From positions 24,842,826-24,906,825 of the forward strand of contig OY726561.1 of assembly GCA_963383645.1 (NCBI GenBank): a DNA stretch of 64,000 bases, read 5' to 3'. The number at the start of each line of letters is the position of its first letter. Positions within the stretch are counted from its first letter, which is position 1. Under the pieces are notes generated by a model that did no database searches, was not told the origin of the DNA, and saw only the letters and a program-made list of their open reading frames with translations. Both the position numbers and the translations under genes were made by a program. Source of the DNA: Muscardinus avellanarius. Lineage: Eukaryota > Chordata > Mammalia > Rodentia > Gliridae. Positions 34,695 through 45,500 of the stretch are shown piece after piece.

Positions 34695-36820
34695 ACCACT
34701 TCTCTTCATATAGTACTAGAGACTCTAGCCAGAGCAATAAGGCAAGAAAAGGAAATCAAAGGAGTACAAATAGGAAAAGAAGAATTTAAGCTTTCACTAT
34801 TTGCAGATGACATGATACTATATTTAGAAAACCCAACAAACTCAACCAAAAGGCTTATAGAACTGATCAACAAATTCAGCAAAGCATCTGGATATAAAAT
34901 CAATCTTAAAAAATCAGAAGCTTTCCTGTACACCAACCATAAATCCACTGAAAAAGAAATTCAGAAAACACTTCCACTCAGGATCTCCCACAAAAAAATA
35001 AAATACCTAGGAATAAACTTGACCAAGGAGGTAAAAGATCTCTACAAAGAAAATTATAAAACACTGAAAAAAGAAATCGAAGAAGATCTTAGAAGATGGA
35101 AAGATCTTCCATGTTCATGGATTGGCAGAATAAATATTATTAAAATGGCCATCCTCCCAAAAGTGATCTACAGATTTAATGCAATGCCCATTAAACTACC
35201 AAGATCATTCCTCACAGACATAGAAAAATCAGTCCTTAAATTTATCTGGAATAAAAAAAAAGCCCAGAATAGCCAAAGTAATTCTCAGCAACAAAAAACA
35301 CGCAGGAGGAATCACAATACCTGACTTTAAACTATACTACAAAGCCATTGTAATAAAAACAGCATGGTACTGGCAAAAGAACAGATATATAGACCAATGG
35401 AGCAGAATAGAAGACCCAGAAACAAGTCCACACACTTTCAGCCAATTGATTTTTGACAAAGGGGCCAAAAACATACACTGGAAAAAAGATAGCCTCTTCA
35501 ACAAATGGTGTTGGAAAAACTGTTTAACCATATGCAGAAAATTGGATAGTAATCCCACTTTTTCACCCTGTACAAAAGTCAACTCATGATGGATCAAAGA
35601 CTTGGAAATTAAACCAGAGACCTTCAAGCTCCTTGAAGAGGGCATAGGTCCAACACTACAACACATAGGCACACACAAACATTTCCTCAACAAGACCCCA
35701 AAGGCACAACAAATTAAAAGGAGAATCAATACATGGGATTGCATGAAACTGAAGAGCTTCTGTTCAGCAAAGAAAACTATCAAGAACCTCAATCGAGAGG
35801 CAACAGAATGGGAGAAGATTTTTGCCACCTAAACCACTGATAGAGGACTAATATCTAGAATATACAGAGAACTCAAGAAACTCAACACTAAGAAAACAGC
35901 ATCCAGTAACAAAATGGGCAAATGAACTAAATAGACACTTCACAAAAGAAGAAATTCAAATGGCCAATAAATGCATGAAAAAATGCTCAACATTACTGGC
36001 AATCAGAGAGATGCAAATCAAAACTACCCTGAGATTTCACCTAACTCCAACTAGAATGGCAATCATTCAGAACACAAACAACAACAGATGCTGGCGACGA
36101 TATGGAGAAGTGGGAACTCTAAGACATTGTTGGTGGGATTGCAAATTAGTGCAACCACTTTGGAAAACAGTATGGAGAATCCTCAGAAGAATGGGAACAA
36201 CCTTACCATTTGATCCAGCAATACCACTGTTGGATATCTACCCAAAAGAAAAGAAACCAAAGTACCAAACTAATGCATGTGTATCTATGTTCATAGCTGC
36301 ACAATTCCCCATAGCCAAACTATGGAATCAGCCAAGATGTCTATCAACAGATGAATGGATTACAAAACTGTGGGATATGTACACAATGGAATTTTACTCA
36401 GCCATCAAAAAAACCTCAATTACATCATTTTCAGGGAAATGGATGGAACTGGAGGACATTATGCTAAGTGAGATTAGTCAGTCACAAAAAAATAAGAAAT
36501 CAGATGCTTTCCCTAATATGTGAGAGTTAGGGAGAAATGGGTCATAGGAGGAACTCTTGAAAGGGGAAATCTTATACAGGAGAAAACAAGACAACCTAAA
36601 GGAGGAGAAAGAAGGGGGGAAGAGGAAAATCTCTAAAACACACAATGTACTTAAACATAGCAAAGTCAATCACTAAGCCAAGCAAGGGAGGGAGGGACAG
36701 GGAGGGAATGGCGTGGGAATTGGGTAGGGGTTAAATCAGTAATGAGTACATGTTTGTACACACAAGTTTTTTACCCCAATATGATGTTTGAATATAATGC
36801 ACCAATAAAAAAAAATTAAA
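34695..36820 (+). mobile_element. 5'-truncated L1: ORF2 from the RT domain to the 3' tail
   Basis: Starts inside the reverse transcriptase, just before the FADDMIL box (34800-34821, catalytic FADD intact). It runs through the C-terminal half of ORF2 to about 36522, then the 3' UTR with G-run and 'gcaccaataaaaaaaaatta' tail. The ORF2 frame is open at 34812-35324, 35602-35832 and 35960-36523, with frameshifts between. The cysteine-rich motif near 36080-36135 reads CWRRY...HCWWDC, so the second cysteine is tyrosine. Not functional. Confidence 0.92.
34812..36523 (+). pseudogene. L1 ORF2 C-terminal half, broken
   Basis: ORF2p is the L1 endonuclease/reverse transcriptase. This copy lacks the endonuclease and the front of the RT. 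What remains is the FADD catalytic box, the RT thumb region (34830-35250) and the C-terminal segment with the cysteine-rich motif. At least two frameshifts break the frame, between 35260 and 35600 and between 35832 and 35960. Frame interruptions and the Cys-to-Tyr change rule out function. Confidence 0.85.
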
Positions 36821-36904
36821 AAAAACAAAAACAAACAAAAAACAATGTAGTGATACTTCAATTGATGAAAAACAAACATCAAAGCTAAAGTTCTTTACTA
36901 AAGT
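36821..36904. other. Spacer between tail-to-tail L1 copies
   Basis: A-rich, about 85 bases, containing 'caatgtagtgatacttcaat'. It would be the loop of the inverted L1 pair. Confidence 0.6.
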
Positions 36905-38021
36905 TTTTGTTATTTTTTAATATTTTGTTGGTGTATTATAGTTATACATCTTAATGGGATAAAAGACTTGTGGAGACATATATGCATGCACACATCACCC
37001 AATTAGCTCATACTCTATTCCCACCCCCACTCCCTCTCCATCTCTCCTTCCCATGCTTGGCATAGTGACTGACTTTGATATGTTCCTTTAAGTACATCAT
37101 ACACTTTAAAGAGTTCCATCCCCTCAGTTAGGTTGCCTTATTTGCTCCTCTATAAAATCTCCTTTTTCATCTAGAGTTCCTCCTGAAACACATTTCTCCC
37201 TAGCTTTCGCATAGTAGGAGAATCATCTGATTTCTTCTTTTTTGTGGCTAATCTCACTTAGCATAATGTCCTCTAGTTCCATCCATTTCCCTTTAAATGA
37301 TGTAATTGTGTTTTTCTTTATAGCTGAGTGATACTGGGTACACATCCCACAGTTTTATAATCTTATCTGTCCATGGACATCTTGGCTGGTTCCATAGTTT
37401 GGCAATGGTGATTTGTGCAGCTATGAACAAATATACGCATGCATTAGTTCGGTAGTTTAGTTTTCATTCTTTTGAGTTGATACCCAGAAGTGGTATTGCT
37501 GGATCAAATGGTAAGTTCATTCCCATTCTTCTGAGGATTCCACATATTTTTTTCCAAAGTGGTTGCACTAATTTGCAATCCCACCAACAATGTTTTAGAG
37601 TTCCCACTTCTCTGCATCTTTGCCAACATTTCTTGTTGTTTGTGTTTTGAATGATTGCCATTCTAGTTGGAGTTAGGTAAAATCTCAGGGTAGTTTTGAT
37701 TTGCATCTCTCTGATTGCCAATGATGTTGAGCATATTTTCATGCATTTGTTGGCCATTAGAATGTATTCTTTCATGAAGTGTCTATTTAATTCAGTTGCC
37801 CATTTTTTATTGGGTTATTTGTTTTCGTAGTGTTGAGTTTCTTGAGTTCTCTGTATTTTCTAGATATTAGTCCTCTATCAGAGGATTAGGTGGCAAAAAT
37901 CTCCCATTCTGTTGCCTCTTGATTGAGGTTCTTGACAGTTTCCTTTGCTGTACAGAAGCTCTTCAGTTTCATGCAATCCCATGTATTGATTTGCCTTTTA
38001 GTTTCTTGTGCTCAGGGGTCT
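36905..38021 (-). mobile_element. 5'-truncated L1, antisense, tail-to-tail with the preceding copy
   Basis: T-rich start, then the complement of the L1 3' UTR and ORF2 C-terminus down to 'caggggtcttg', which corresponds to about 35689 of the + copy. The ORF2 frame is open on the minus strand over 37464-37775 and keeps the cysteine motif CX3C...HX4C (CWQRC, HCWWDC). Other frames are broken. Confidence 0.92.
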
Positions 38022-38159
38022 TGTTTTTTTTTTAAGAATAAAGAAAAGATAAATCTTTTACTAATAAAAAAAGTAAAAAAAATCATACCTACAATATAAA
38101 TTTTGCTACAAAAATTTCTTCATGTAGAAGCTTAGATTTAGAGATAATTTACAAGTTTG

Positions 38160-38655
38160 TAGAATATGCATAATTTATTTTATTTTATCTTATTTATTTT
38201 ATTTTTGCATTGCAATTATACATTATGGTTAGTTTCCATGACTTAAAATTATACATGCACACAGGTCATTCGTGTTTCCTTTCACATTCCAACCAACACG
38301 CTTTTCCTTCCCTCCTATTGCAGGTAGTGAGATTGGTTATAATACCTTCACATATAGGCATAGATTTTTTGGACTCTTTTTATTCCTAGTCTTACCTCCT
38401 CTCCTCTGTAACTTTCACCCTTAACTTTCTTCAACTACTGTACAGATCTGTGTTTGCCCTATTAACTCCCTTATTTTTTCAATTTTCTAAATTCCACAAA
38501 TGAGATTAAACAGATCACCCCTGACTTTCTGAGACTGACAAATCATAGCATAGTATTCTTTAGTTCCATTTCTTTTATTCCTTATTGCTGAATAAAATTT
38601 AGTTGTGCTTATGCCACATTTTTGTCTATTCATCGGTTAATGGACACCTTTTTAC
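38160..38655 (-). mobile_element. Older L1 3' UTR and ORF2 end, antisense
   Basis: Antisense 3' UTR similar to 27.44-27.83 kb, grading into the antisense ORF2 end: 'tccttattgctgaataaaat' and 'tctattcatcggttaatgga'. Decayed. Confidence 0.7.
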
Positions 38656-39058
38656 ATAATTCTGAAGAAAAAGAATAGTCTACTAATAATATTGTGAATT
38701 GAATATCTCAAATCAATTGAAATTATCTTTTTGGGGACATCATCTCCAAAAGCAAACTACTCCAAAGAGTATTGGTTAGAAATAACAGCCGATTTTTTTT
38801 AAAAAATTGTTTTTATGAATAAGGGATTTATGTAGGAGTAACAGATAAAATTATTTTCTTTCTTTAATAGTATCTGGAACCTCAATTTTTAACATATGAA
38901 GACAAGGATAGCATAATGATCAGAGGCCTCAACCTGAATGTTCTTCACTCAGACGTCTGCCACATGAGTACAAATAAATAGAAGGCAAAAACTATCACCC
39001 AGAGTACTTAACAGTTAAAAAATCTTTACACTCTGATTACTCAAAACATAGTAGTTTT
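38656..39058. other. AT-rich DNA, nothing recognised
   Basis: No repeat family or frame recognised. Confidence 0.4.
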
Positions 39059-39420
39059 AGGATACTCAAAATATTCACATGCTCACCCACAGATGAATGG
39101 ATAAAGATAATCCTGCATATGTAATGTGGTATTATTCAGCTATGAAAAAAATAATCTTTTATCATGCAGAAAAAAGCCAGACAAAGAAACACAAATACAC
39201 ATGTTTTCTCTTACATACGGACACATAAAAGTCAACATGAACATAGAAAATGGTTTACTAGATGCTAGTATGTGTACGGGGGATAGAAGTTTTATAATGA
39301 ATAAAAAGCAGGTAAAAATTAATGTATACTATAGAGCATTAGGTGGACATATTTAACAAAACCTATTATATAATTTATGCATACTTAGAAGAGAAAAACT
39401 GGAAGGCCCAATCCAAAAGT
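39059..39420 (+). mobile_element. Ancient L1M-type ORF2 end and 3' UTR
   Basis: 'cacagatgaatggataaaga', 'gtggtattattcagctatga', 'ttttctcttacatacggaca' and the following text match the order of an old L1 3' end in sense. Confidence 0.7.
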
Positions 39421-40758
39421 AATTAGATAAAACTTTAATTATCTAGATTTTCTTATTAAGTATTATAAATGTATATGGATTTATCATACCTCATCTCACA
39501 AATATGTATATTTAAAATAAAAATAAGTAAGTTACAAAATATAATAAAATTATTAAATTCAAATAAAAGAATACCTATATGATGTCGCTCAGGATGCCTA
39601 GTGTGAATAATCAGAGGCCTAGGAGTACCCTGCATAAGATTTTCCGTATAAATGTTAAAGGACCTTTTCCACACTCTTATAGTCATATGGATTAGACATC
39701 TGCCTAACTAAATGGTAAAAGGTACAACTCCTTATCTTAATGGAAGGAGAGTCAAAACTTCACTGGTAATTTTTTCAATATCCATACCTACCTATACTCC
39801 CTGATTCCATGTGACTGAACACTTTTTTTCCCCAACAGCCATAATTTGTGTAGTTTGCTCCTTCTTTCTAAATATTTATTCTACTTTATTTTCACTCTTT
39901 TCTTCAAACAGCATCTTATCCATGGTCTTCCTGAACACAATCCAATTGTTTACCAATGAACACTGTAGTCATTTGTGCAGTATTTTATCTAATAGAAGAC
40001 ATTCAATGTATAATAATAAAAAATGTACAATTTTTTTTTACTATTTGAGAGTGTTTACTACTAACCAAAACTACCAGTTTATGTAAATCCACTTAACTTA
40101 TGAGTCACTGACCAACATTGAATTAAATGAGGCAAATAAAAGGTGGTAAAAATAAAGAGAAATAATTCAAAGAAAAGTACTATCACATTAGGGAGTATTT
40201 TAGGTGAAGTTTCTCAAAATTTTAAGTTAAGAATAATTTGGGGAAAATCTTTTTTCCTACTAAAAATAATATAAAAAATTTTACTATCTAAAAATTTAAT
40301 TAAAGTGCATTGAATATATACAACATGGCAGATATAACAAAATAGTTCGTTTCTAACTTACACCTTAAAATTATAGAAAACATAGGAGATAATTGTTATT
40401 ATATTCATTTTCTAGATATTATTTATGTTAATGGTTTATTTAACTTAACTGATATTGTATATTAATAAGGACAGAAAAATAAATTTAACCTGCCTTATTC
40501 CAAAGTGGTATAGTTAACATATTCTGAATGTGAACATGTTACCAAATTGGCAGGTAAAGGCTTAAAGTGTGATTATAATTTTATTTGGATAAACATTTGT
40601 GTCTTTCTTTATAGTTAGCTACTTATACTAGATAAATTGCATATAAATGTGAATGCTAAAACACAAGAAGCTTAATTATTTTACTGAACAAATATATCTT
40701 GATAATTGCTGGGTCAGAATTAGAACCCTAATCTCATTTTCTCCATGTTGCCATACCC
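39421..40758. other. AT-rich unique-looking DNA
   Basis: No repeat family, RNA or frame recognised. Confidence 0.5.
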
Positions 40759-41009
40759 GCACCTATTTTCTTTTTCTTTTTTTTTTTTTTTTTTTTTTTG
40801 GTAGTACTGGGAGTGGAAACCGGAGCCTTTCTACCTCTGGGCTATCCTCCCAGACCTATTTTATATTTTATTTAGAAACAGGGTCTCACTAAGCTGCCGA
40901 GAGCCTAAGTAGCTGAGGCTGGCTTCAAACCTGTGCAATCCTCCTGTCTCAGCCTCCCAAGTGCAGGGATTACAAGTGTGCGCCACCACGCCCAGCACCT
41001 ATTTGCTTT
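40759..41009 (-). mobile_element. B1-dID-type SINE, intermediate subfamily, with TSD
   Basis: Body about 40774-40994: T-run, 'tagtactgggagtggaaacc', 'ctgggctatcctcccagacc', 'ctaagtagctgaggctggct' and 'cctcccaagtgcagggatta'. 'gcacctattttcttt' at 40759 and 'gcacctatttgcttt' at 40995 are the duplicated target (14/15). It keeps the longer left monomer but has young-type right-monomer changes. Confidence 0.9.
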
Positions 41010-41785
41010 ATTATAAAATTTCCATTCACTTAGAATTCTTAGCACAAATTTTACAATCCCTGTAAAACTTCAGTTGTATTGCCTAAGTTCCTGACTTGCA
41101 AGCTTTTATTCTATCATTCTATAAGAAGATGATTTTCAGAATTATATTTCTAATATTTTATAACAGTGTCATTCTAGTAACATGCTATGTATTATGTTAA
41201 CTAATTAACATAGTGGGATCTGTTTTATTAACTTGAAGAACTTCAAGAAGATAGTGGCCAAATGTCATTTCTCTTTTACTTCCTATAGCACTTCTTTTAT
41301 TTTATACACAAAACCTTATTAATACCAATTATCAGGTTGGAGATACAAAGCAATCTTAAGTTGCTGTTTAAAATTCATAATTTGTCTCAAGCACATGATG
41401 CATCAGTTCCTTGAAACAAAACATTATGCTCAGACAAAACATATTCCTTCAAGAATAACAAGCTTTATCACCCAATATTATTAAATATTTTCTTAAGAAA
41501 TTTAAAGTATTTTTGATGTGCTATTTTAAAATGCATCCACTCTATTTATTTGAAGCCTCCTAACAATATAATTAATTAAAATGCATTACAAACAATATTT
41601 AACGAATTTTTTTCTGCCAGTGTTATTTGTTTCAGGATTGCAGGAGATGTGAGCAACTTTTGTCTCCAGTAATTAATTTGTCACAGTCACTGATTGAACT
41701 TTTCCCAACAAATCAATGAGATGCTTCAGGAAAAATAGCCCATGAATAGATTATTTTAACTAAGATTCTATTACAAGCCAGAGGA
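41010..41785. other. AT-rich unique-looking DNA
   Basis: No repeat family or frame recognised. Confidence 0.45.
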
Positions 41786-41880
41786 TAGCCCACCAAGCGT
41801 CACGCCACGTGCATCCCCCTATCACTGTGAACTAAATCGTGATGTGAGACTACAATGCACCTATAAATATATTAAAAGGT
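41786..41880 (+). mobile_element. Possible short L1 3'-end fragment
   Basis: Ends in 'gactacaatgcacctataaa', similar to the L1 terminus pattern ('...aatgcaccaataaa'). Contains a few CpGs. Low confidence. Confidence 0.35.
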
Positions 41881-42343
41881 CTTACCAAATAATTCAGTCT
41901 ACATTGGAACATATATGCTGTCATGTATTACTAAAACAAAATAGTTGATTTAAATATATTAGAAAATTAAAACGTTATGCGTTTTTATCAACCTCACCCA
42001 ATTGGAAAATGGTGATTTTGTATTTTCTTAATTATGACAAACAATATTTGCTCGGAAAAATTTAAGGACCTCAGGTGACTTTAAATATTTTATGGTAATG
42101 CAATCTATTATTTAACAATTCTTTGAATTAATCCCTTGGGATGTGCATTTGCCTCTACTGTAATTTATTTGACTGAAAGACATCTTTACATCAGCTTTAT
42201 TCAAGATTGCTGCTAATCTCCGAGATTTATCAAAACAGAGATGGCTCAGCTGGTAACTCCAGAGCTTTTGAAATTACTCCCAAATCAGAACTTTTTGTTC
42301 TGCTCAATTTGCTTGGTGTCTTGTTTCTTCTCTCTACCTACAG
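41881..42343. other. AT-rich DNA, nothing recognised
   Basis: No repeat family, RNA or convincing frame recognised. Confidence 0.4.
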
Positions 42344-42440
42344 AACTCTGTCATCTTCTTTAGAACCTTGCAAATTAAATAAGTGTGCAAATTAACTCTG
42401 TCATCTTCTTTGCAATCTTGCAAATTAAATAAGCATGCAC
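42344..42440 (+). repeat. 50-bp direct tandem duplication
   Basis: 'aactctgtcatcttcttt' starts at 42344 and again at 42394, and similarity continues through 'cttgcaaattaaataag' in both copies with few differences. Confidence 0.9.
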
Positions 42441-42490
42441 CATCATGCCTGGCTGGGTATTTTTCTAACTCAATAATTTTTCTTCACTAA
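42437..42490 (+). repeat. Local duplication, copy 1 (pairs with 43329-43382)
   Basis: A SINE left-end fragment ('gcaccatcatgcctggct') followed by 'gggtatttttctaactcaat' and 'tttttcttcactaa'. The same junction and flank recur at 43329-43382. Confidence 0.75.
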
Positions 42491-42763
42491 GCCCATGCTC
42501 TAACAAATTTTGTTCTATGGAAGATTTACTCAAGTCATAGATAATGCAAATTTTAGATACAACGCACCAAAAATATCTTATAAAATTGGATAACTTTACA
42601 GTCCAACACTCTTTTAATGTGCTTTTTCTGACTTTTTACTAAATCACAAGTACTCTGTAAAAAACACAGTACCTATTTCAATCAGCACCACCATGTCCAC
42701 ACTCATTACTTCTATCACTATTGCTGATTCCCTGAGGAACATTTTTGTTTGTTTATTTTGCAT

Positions 42764-42947
42764 TTGTTTTTGATACTGAAGGTTGGATGCAGGGTTGTTC
42801 TACCTCGAGTCTATATTTCCCTCCTTTTTAAATTTTCTATGTTGAAATAGAGTCTTATTAAGTTACCGAGACTGGTCTTGAACCTGTGATTCTTCTGTCT
42901 CAGCCTCTAAAATACTAGAATTACAGCTGTGCACTACCACACCTATC
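42764..42947 (-). mobile_element. B1-dID-type SINE, old and diverged
   Basis: Antisense: 'gatactgaaggttggatgca', 'ttgttctacctcgagtctat', 'agactggtcttgaacctgtg' and 'ctaaaatactagaattacag'. Confidence 0.7.
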
Positions 42948-43136
42948 AAAAAAAAATATTTTAAGAAAAAAAAACGTATAAAAATAAACAGAAAGTTTTC
43001 TTTTTTTTTAAGCAAATTAGGTTCGATCGAAATGTTATGCCTTAACTTATTTTTTTATATCTTTTCTGGGTTTAATTTTCTAACACCAAAAAGACAATTT
43101 TGTGTATTTTTATCTTTCTTTCTTTTTTTCATTATT

Positions 43137-43347
43137 ATTATTTTTTGTACTGAAGATGGAACCCAGGGTTTTTCTACCTCCGGGCTGTACTCCCAGACCT
43201 ATTTTGTTATATTTTCTTCAGAACAGGGTCTGACTACTCTGCTGAGAGCCTCACTAAGTAGCTGAGGCTGGCTTCAAATGTGCACAGTCCTCCTATCTCG
43301 GCCTCCCAAGTACTGGGATTACAAGTGTGCACCACCACACCCAGCTG
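43137..43347 (-). mobile_element. B1-dID-type SINE, intermediate subfamily
   Basis: Antisense full-length dimer: 'ttgtactgaagatggaaccc', 'ccgggctgtactcccagacc', 'ctgctgagagcctcactaag' and 'gcctcccaagtactgggatt'. Its upstream-end flank is duplicated at 42.44-42.49 kb. Confidence 0.85.
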
Positions 43348-43382
43348 GGTATTTTTCCAACTCAAAAATTTTTCTCCACTAA
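43329..43382 (+). repeat. Local duplication, copy 2 (pairs with 42437-42490)
   Basis: 'gcaccaccacacccagct' followed by 'gggtatttttccaactcaaa' and 'tttttctccactaa'. Confidence 0.75.
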
Positions 43383-43560
43383 CAATTTTCTGCTTCTAAA
43401 ATATTTTAAAAACATTTTAATATGTATTAAAACACATTTTATATGACAATAATGATAAATTAAATAATTTATTACTACAGTTATTATACAGAAGCAAAGA
43501 ATCACAATATTTTTTATAAAATAATACTGAGTTTAGTCTCTGCTATTAGTGATTAAGTAG

Positions 43561-43782
43561 GATATCTGCAGGCCGGGCGTGATGGCACACGCTTGTAATC
43601 CCCGCGCTTGGGAGGCGGAGACAGGAGGATCGTGCAGGTTCGAAGCCAGCCGCGCGCGCTGGCTTAGGAGACCCTGTTTCCAAATAAAAACCTATAAAAA
43701 ATAGGTCTGGGAGTGTAGCCCGGAGGTAAAAGGGCTTCCAGGAACCCCAGTACCACCAAAAAAAAAAAAAAAAGATATCTGC
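43561..43782 (+). mobile_element. B1-dID-type SINE, young subfamily, with TSD
   Basis: Body 43571-43773, sense: 'ggccgggcgtgatggcacac', 'ccgcgcttgggaggcggaga', a CpG-rich 'cagccgcgcgcgctggctta', 'gagaccctgtttccaaataa' and 'gtgtagcccggaggtaaaag'. 'gatatctgc' at 43561-43569 and 43774-43782 is the target duplication. CpGs are well preserved, suggesting recent insertion. Confidence 0.93.
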
Positions 43783-43813
43783 TTCAATTGATTTTTGGCT
43801 AACTTAATTAAAA

Positions 43814-43831
43814 AATATATATATATGTATG

Positions 43832-43879
<48 letters not shown>
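43814..43879. repeat. (AT)n microsatellite
   Basis: AT/GT dinucleotide run seen directly. Confidence 0.95.
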
Positions 43880-43882
<3 letters not shown>

Positions 43883-43926
43883 AAGGGCAAGGTAGTGAAG
43901 TCTCATTCTCCAAATATTGTTTTAAG

Positions 43927-44151
43927 ACAGCTGGGCATGGTGGCACACTCTTGTAATTCCAGCATTCGGGAAGCTGAAACAGGAGGATCGCGGTTCATGG
44001 ACAGCCTCAGCTACTTAGTGAGGCCCTTTGCAACTCAGTGAGATCCTACTTCAAAAAAATAAAGAATAAAAAAAAAAAAAAACAGGGCAAGGGGTGTAGA
44101 AAGGTGGTCGAATGCCCTGGGTTCCATCCCCAGATGCATAAAAAAAAAAAG
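43927..44151 (+). mobile_element. B1-dID-type SINE, old subfamily, well preserved
   Basis: Sense full-length dimer: 'gctgggcatggtggcacact', 'ttcatggacagcctcagcta', 'cttagtgaggccctttgcaa' and 'ccctgggttccatccccaga'. It shows the complete long left monomer and is a good reference copy for the old subfamily. Confidence 0.9.
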
Positions 44152-45270
44152 TCTTAAAGTCCTGCTCTAGGTGCAAAAGACCGTGAAATATATGTTTTTC
44201 ACATTGAAATCAAATACATATACTGAGTTGAATTAAAAATGTTGAATAAGACATTTTCTTTTATTTTTAGCACACTATCTTCCTTACAAAATATATTTGA
44301 CTGCTTATGATTTCTGCACCACATTATCATTTTTATGACACTTATGTTAATCTTTTTCCCTTTCCATTACCTGAACACCTCAGTATGTTTTCTTGTTGAA
44401 ATAATTTGGAGTAGTAATTTGAAAATTTTTCTGACAGCCTTTAAGATACAATAAATTTCTCAAATCAGTAGGAAGCCTTGAAATGTGTTTTTGATATCGC
44501 TTCTACCAATGAAACTAGCAAACTACAAATGTGCATGGGAAATCAGAGAGAATGAATTTTTTATTTACAGAGAATTGGACACATCCTTAATTATTTGTAA
44601 CCCAAGGCCAGAAGAGTCTCTTGTTTCAATATTTAATTTTATGACTAGAATTTTTATTTCACTGTACTATTCTTAATGAGTTTGAATCAGAATGAACATA
44701 AAGACAAATACCAAAAATTGCATCTTTGAATAAGTGCTAAAATTTTTTTCATAAATGGTATTTCCAATATGCAAAACATAATTGGTCATCATTGTAATAA
44801 AAAAATAAAGCTTTGTCTAATTTAAACTTTGACATATATTAAATATTTTATTCTGTGACTCACCATGATCCCGGCAAGTGCAGGAGGTAGGAAGTCCAAT
44901 ATGCTGATGAGAAATTTTCCACAAGATGATATTATATATCTTCTCTGTTTTGGCAATCTCCATACTATAATCTAAAAGTTTGAGCATATAACTTAGAGGA
45001 AGTCAGTTTTCTTTGTAGATTTTGGACTTCAGTTTATGTAAGGCTAGGGTCTTCAAATATCTTGGCATCGTTACAGCAGGAAGCAGAGAAAGGGCGAAAG
45101 GGAGAGTGTAAGACTGCCCTCAACTCTCATGACTCAGCTTTATCAACTCTGAATAATAATAAGTGAGCTTTTTAGAAGATATTTTATATTTAACACCTTC
45201 TATATTCTAAAATTTTATATATATCTTGTGATTTTTGAGCTTCTGAATTTTTTTAACCCTCTACCTCTCT
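44152..45270. other. AT-rich unique-looking DNA
   Basis: No repeat family, RNA or frame recognised. Confidence 0.5.
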
Positions 45271-45500
45271 CTTTTTTTTTTTTTTTTTGGTACTGGGGAT
45301 GGGACACAGGGCCATTCTACCTCTTTTTTGGTACTGGGGATGGGACACAGGGGCATTCTACCTCCAAGCTACAACCCCAGCCCTAGTTTTTATTTTTTAT
45401 TTTGAAAAAAGATCTCACTGAGTTGAAAAAGGCTTCACAAAGTAGCTGAGGCCGTCTGAGAACCGTGATCCTCAGACATGTACCACGATGCCTGCCTGAA
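45271..45500 (-). mobile_element. B1-dID-type SINE, old subfamily, with internal duplication
   Basis: T-run, then 'ggtactggggatgggacaca...cattctacctc' twice in tandem (45289-45324 and 45331-45364, spaced by a T-run). The rest of the antisense dimer follows, to 'acatgtaccacgatgcctgc'. Part of the left monomer is deleted near 45470. Confidence 0.85.

Noticed and set aside
43814..43879. Long AT run as a possible origin or matrix attachment site
   Set aside because: Microsatellite slippage explains it; no independent evidence for function.
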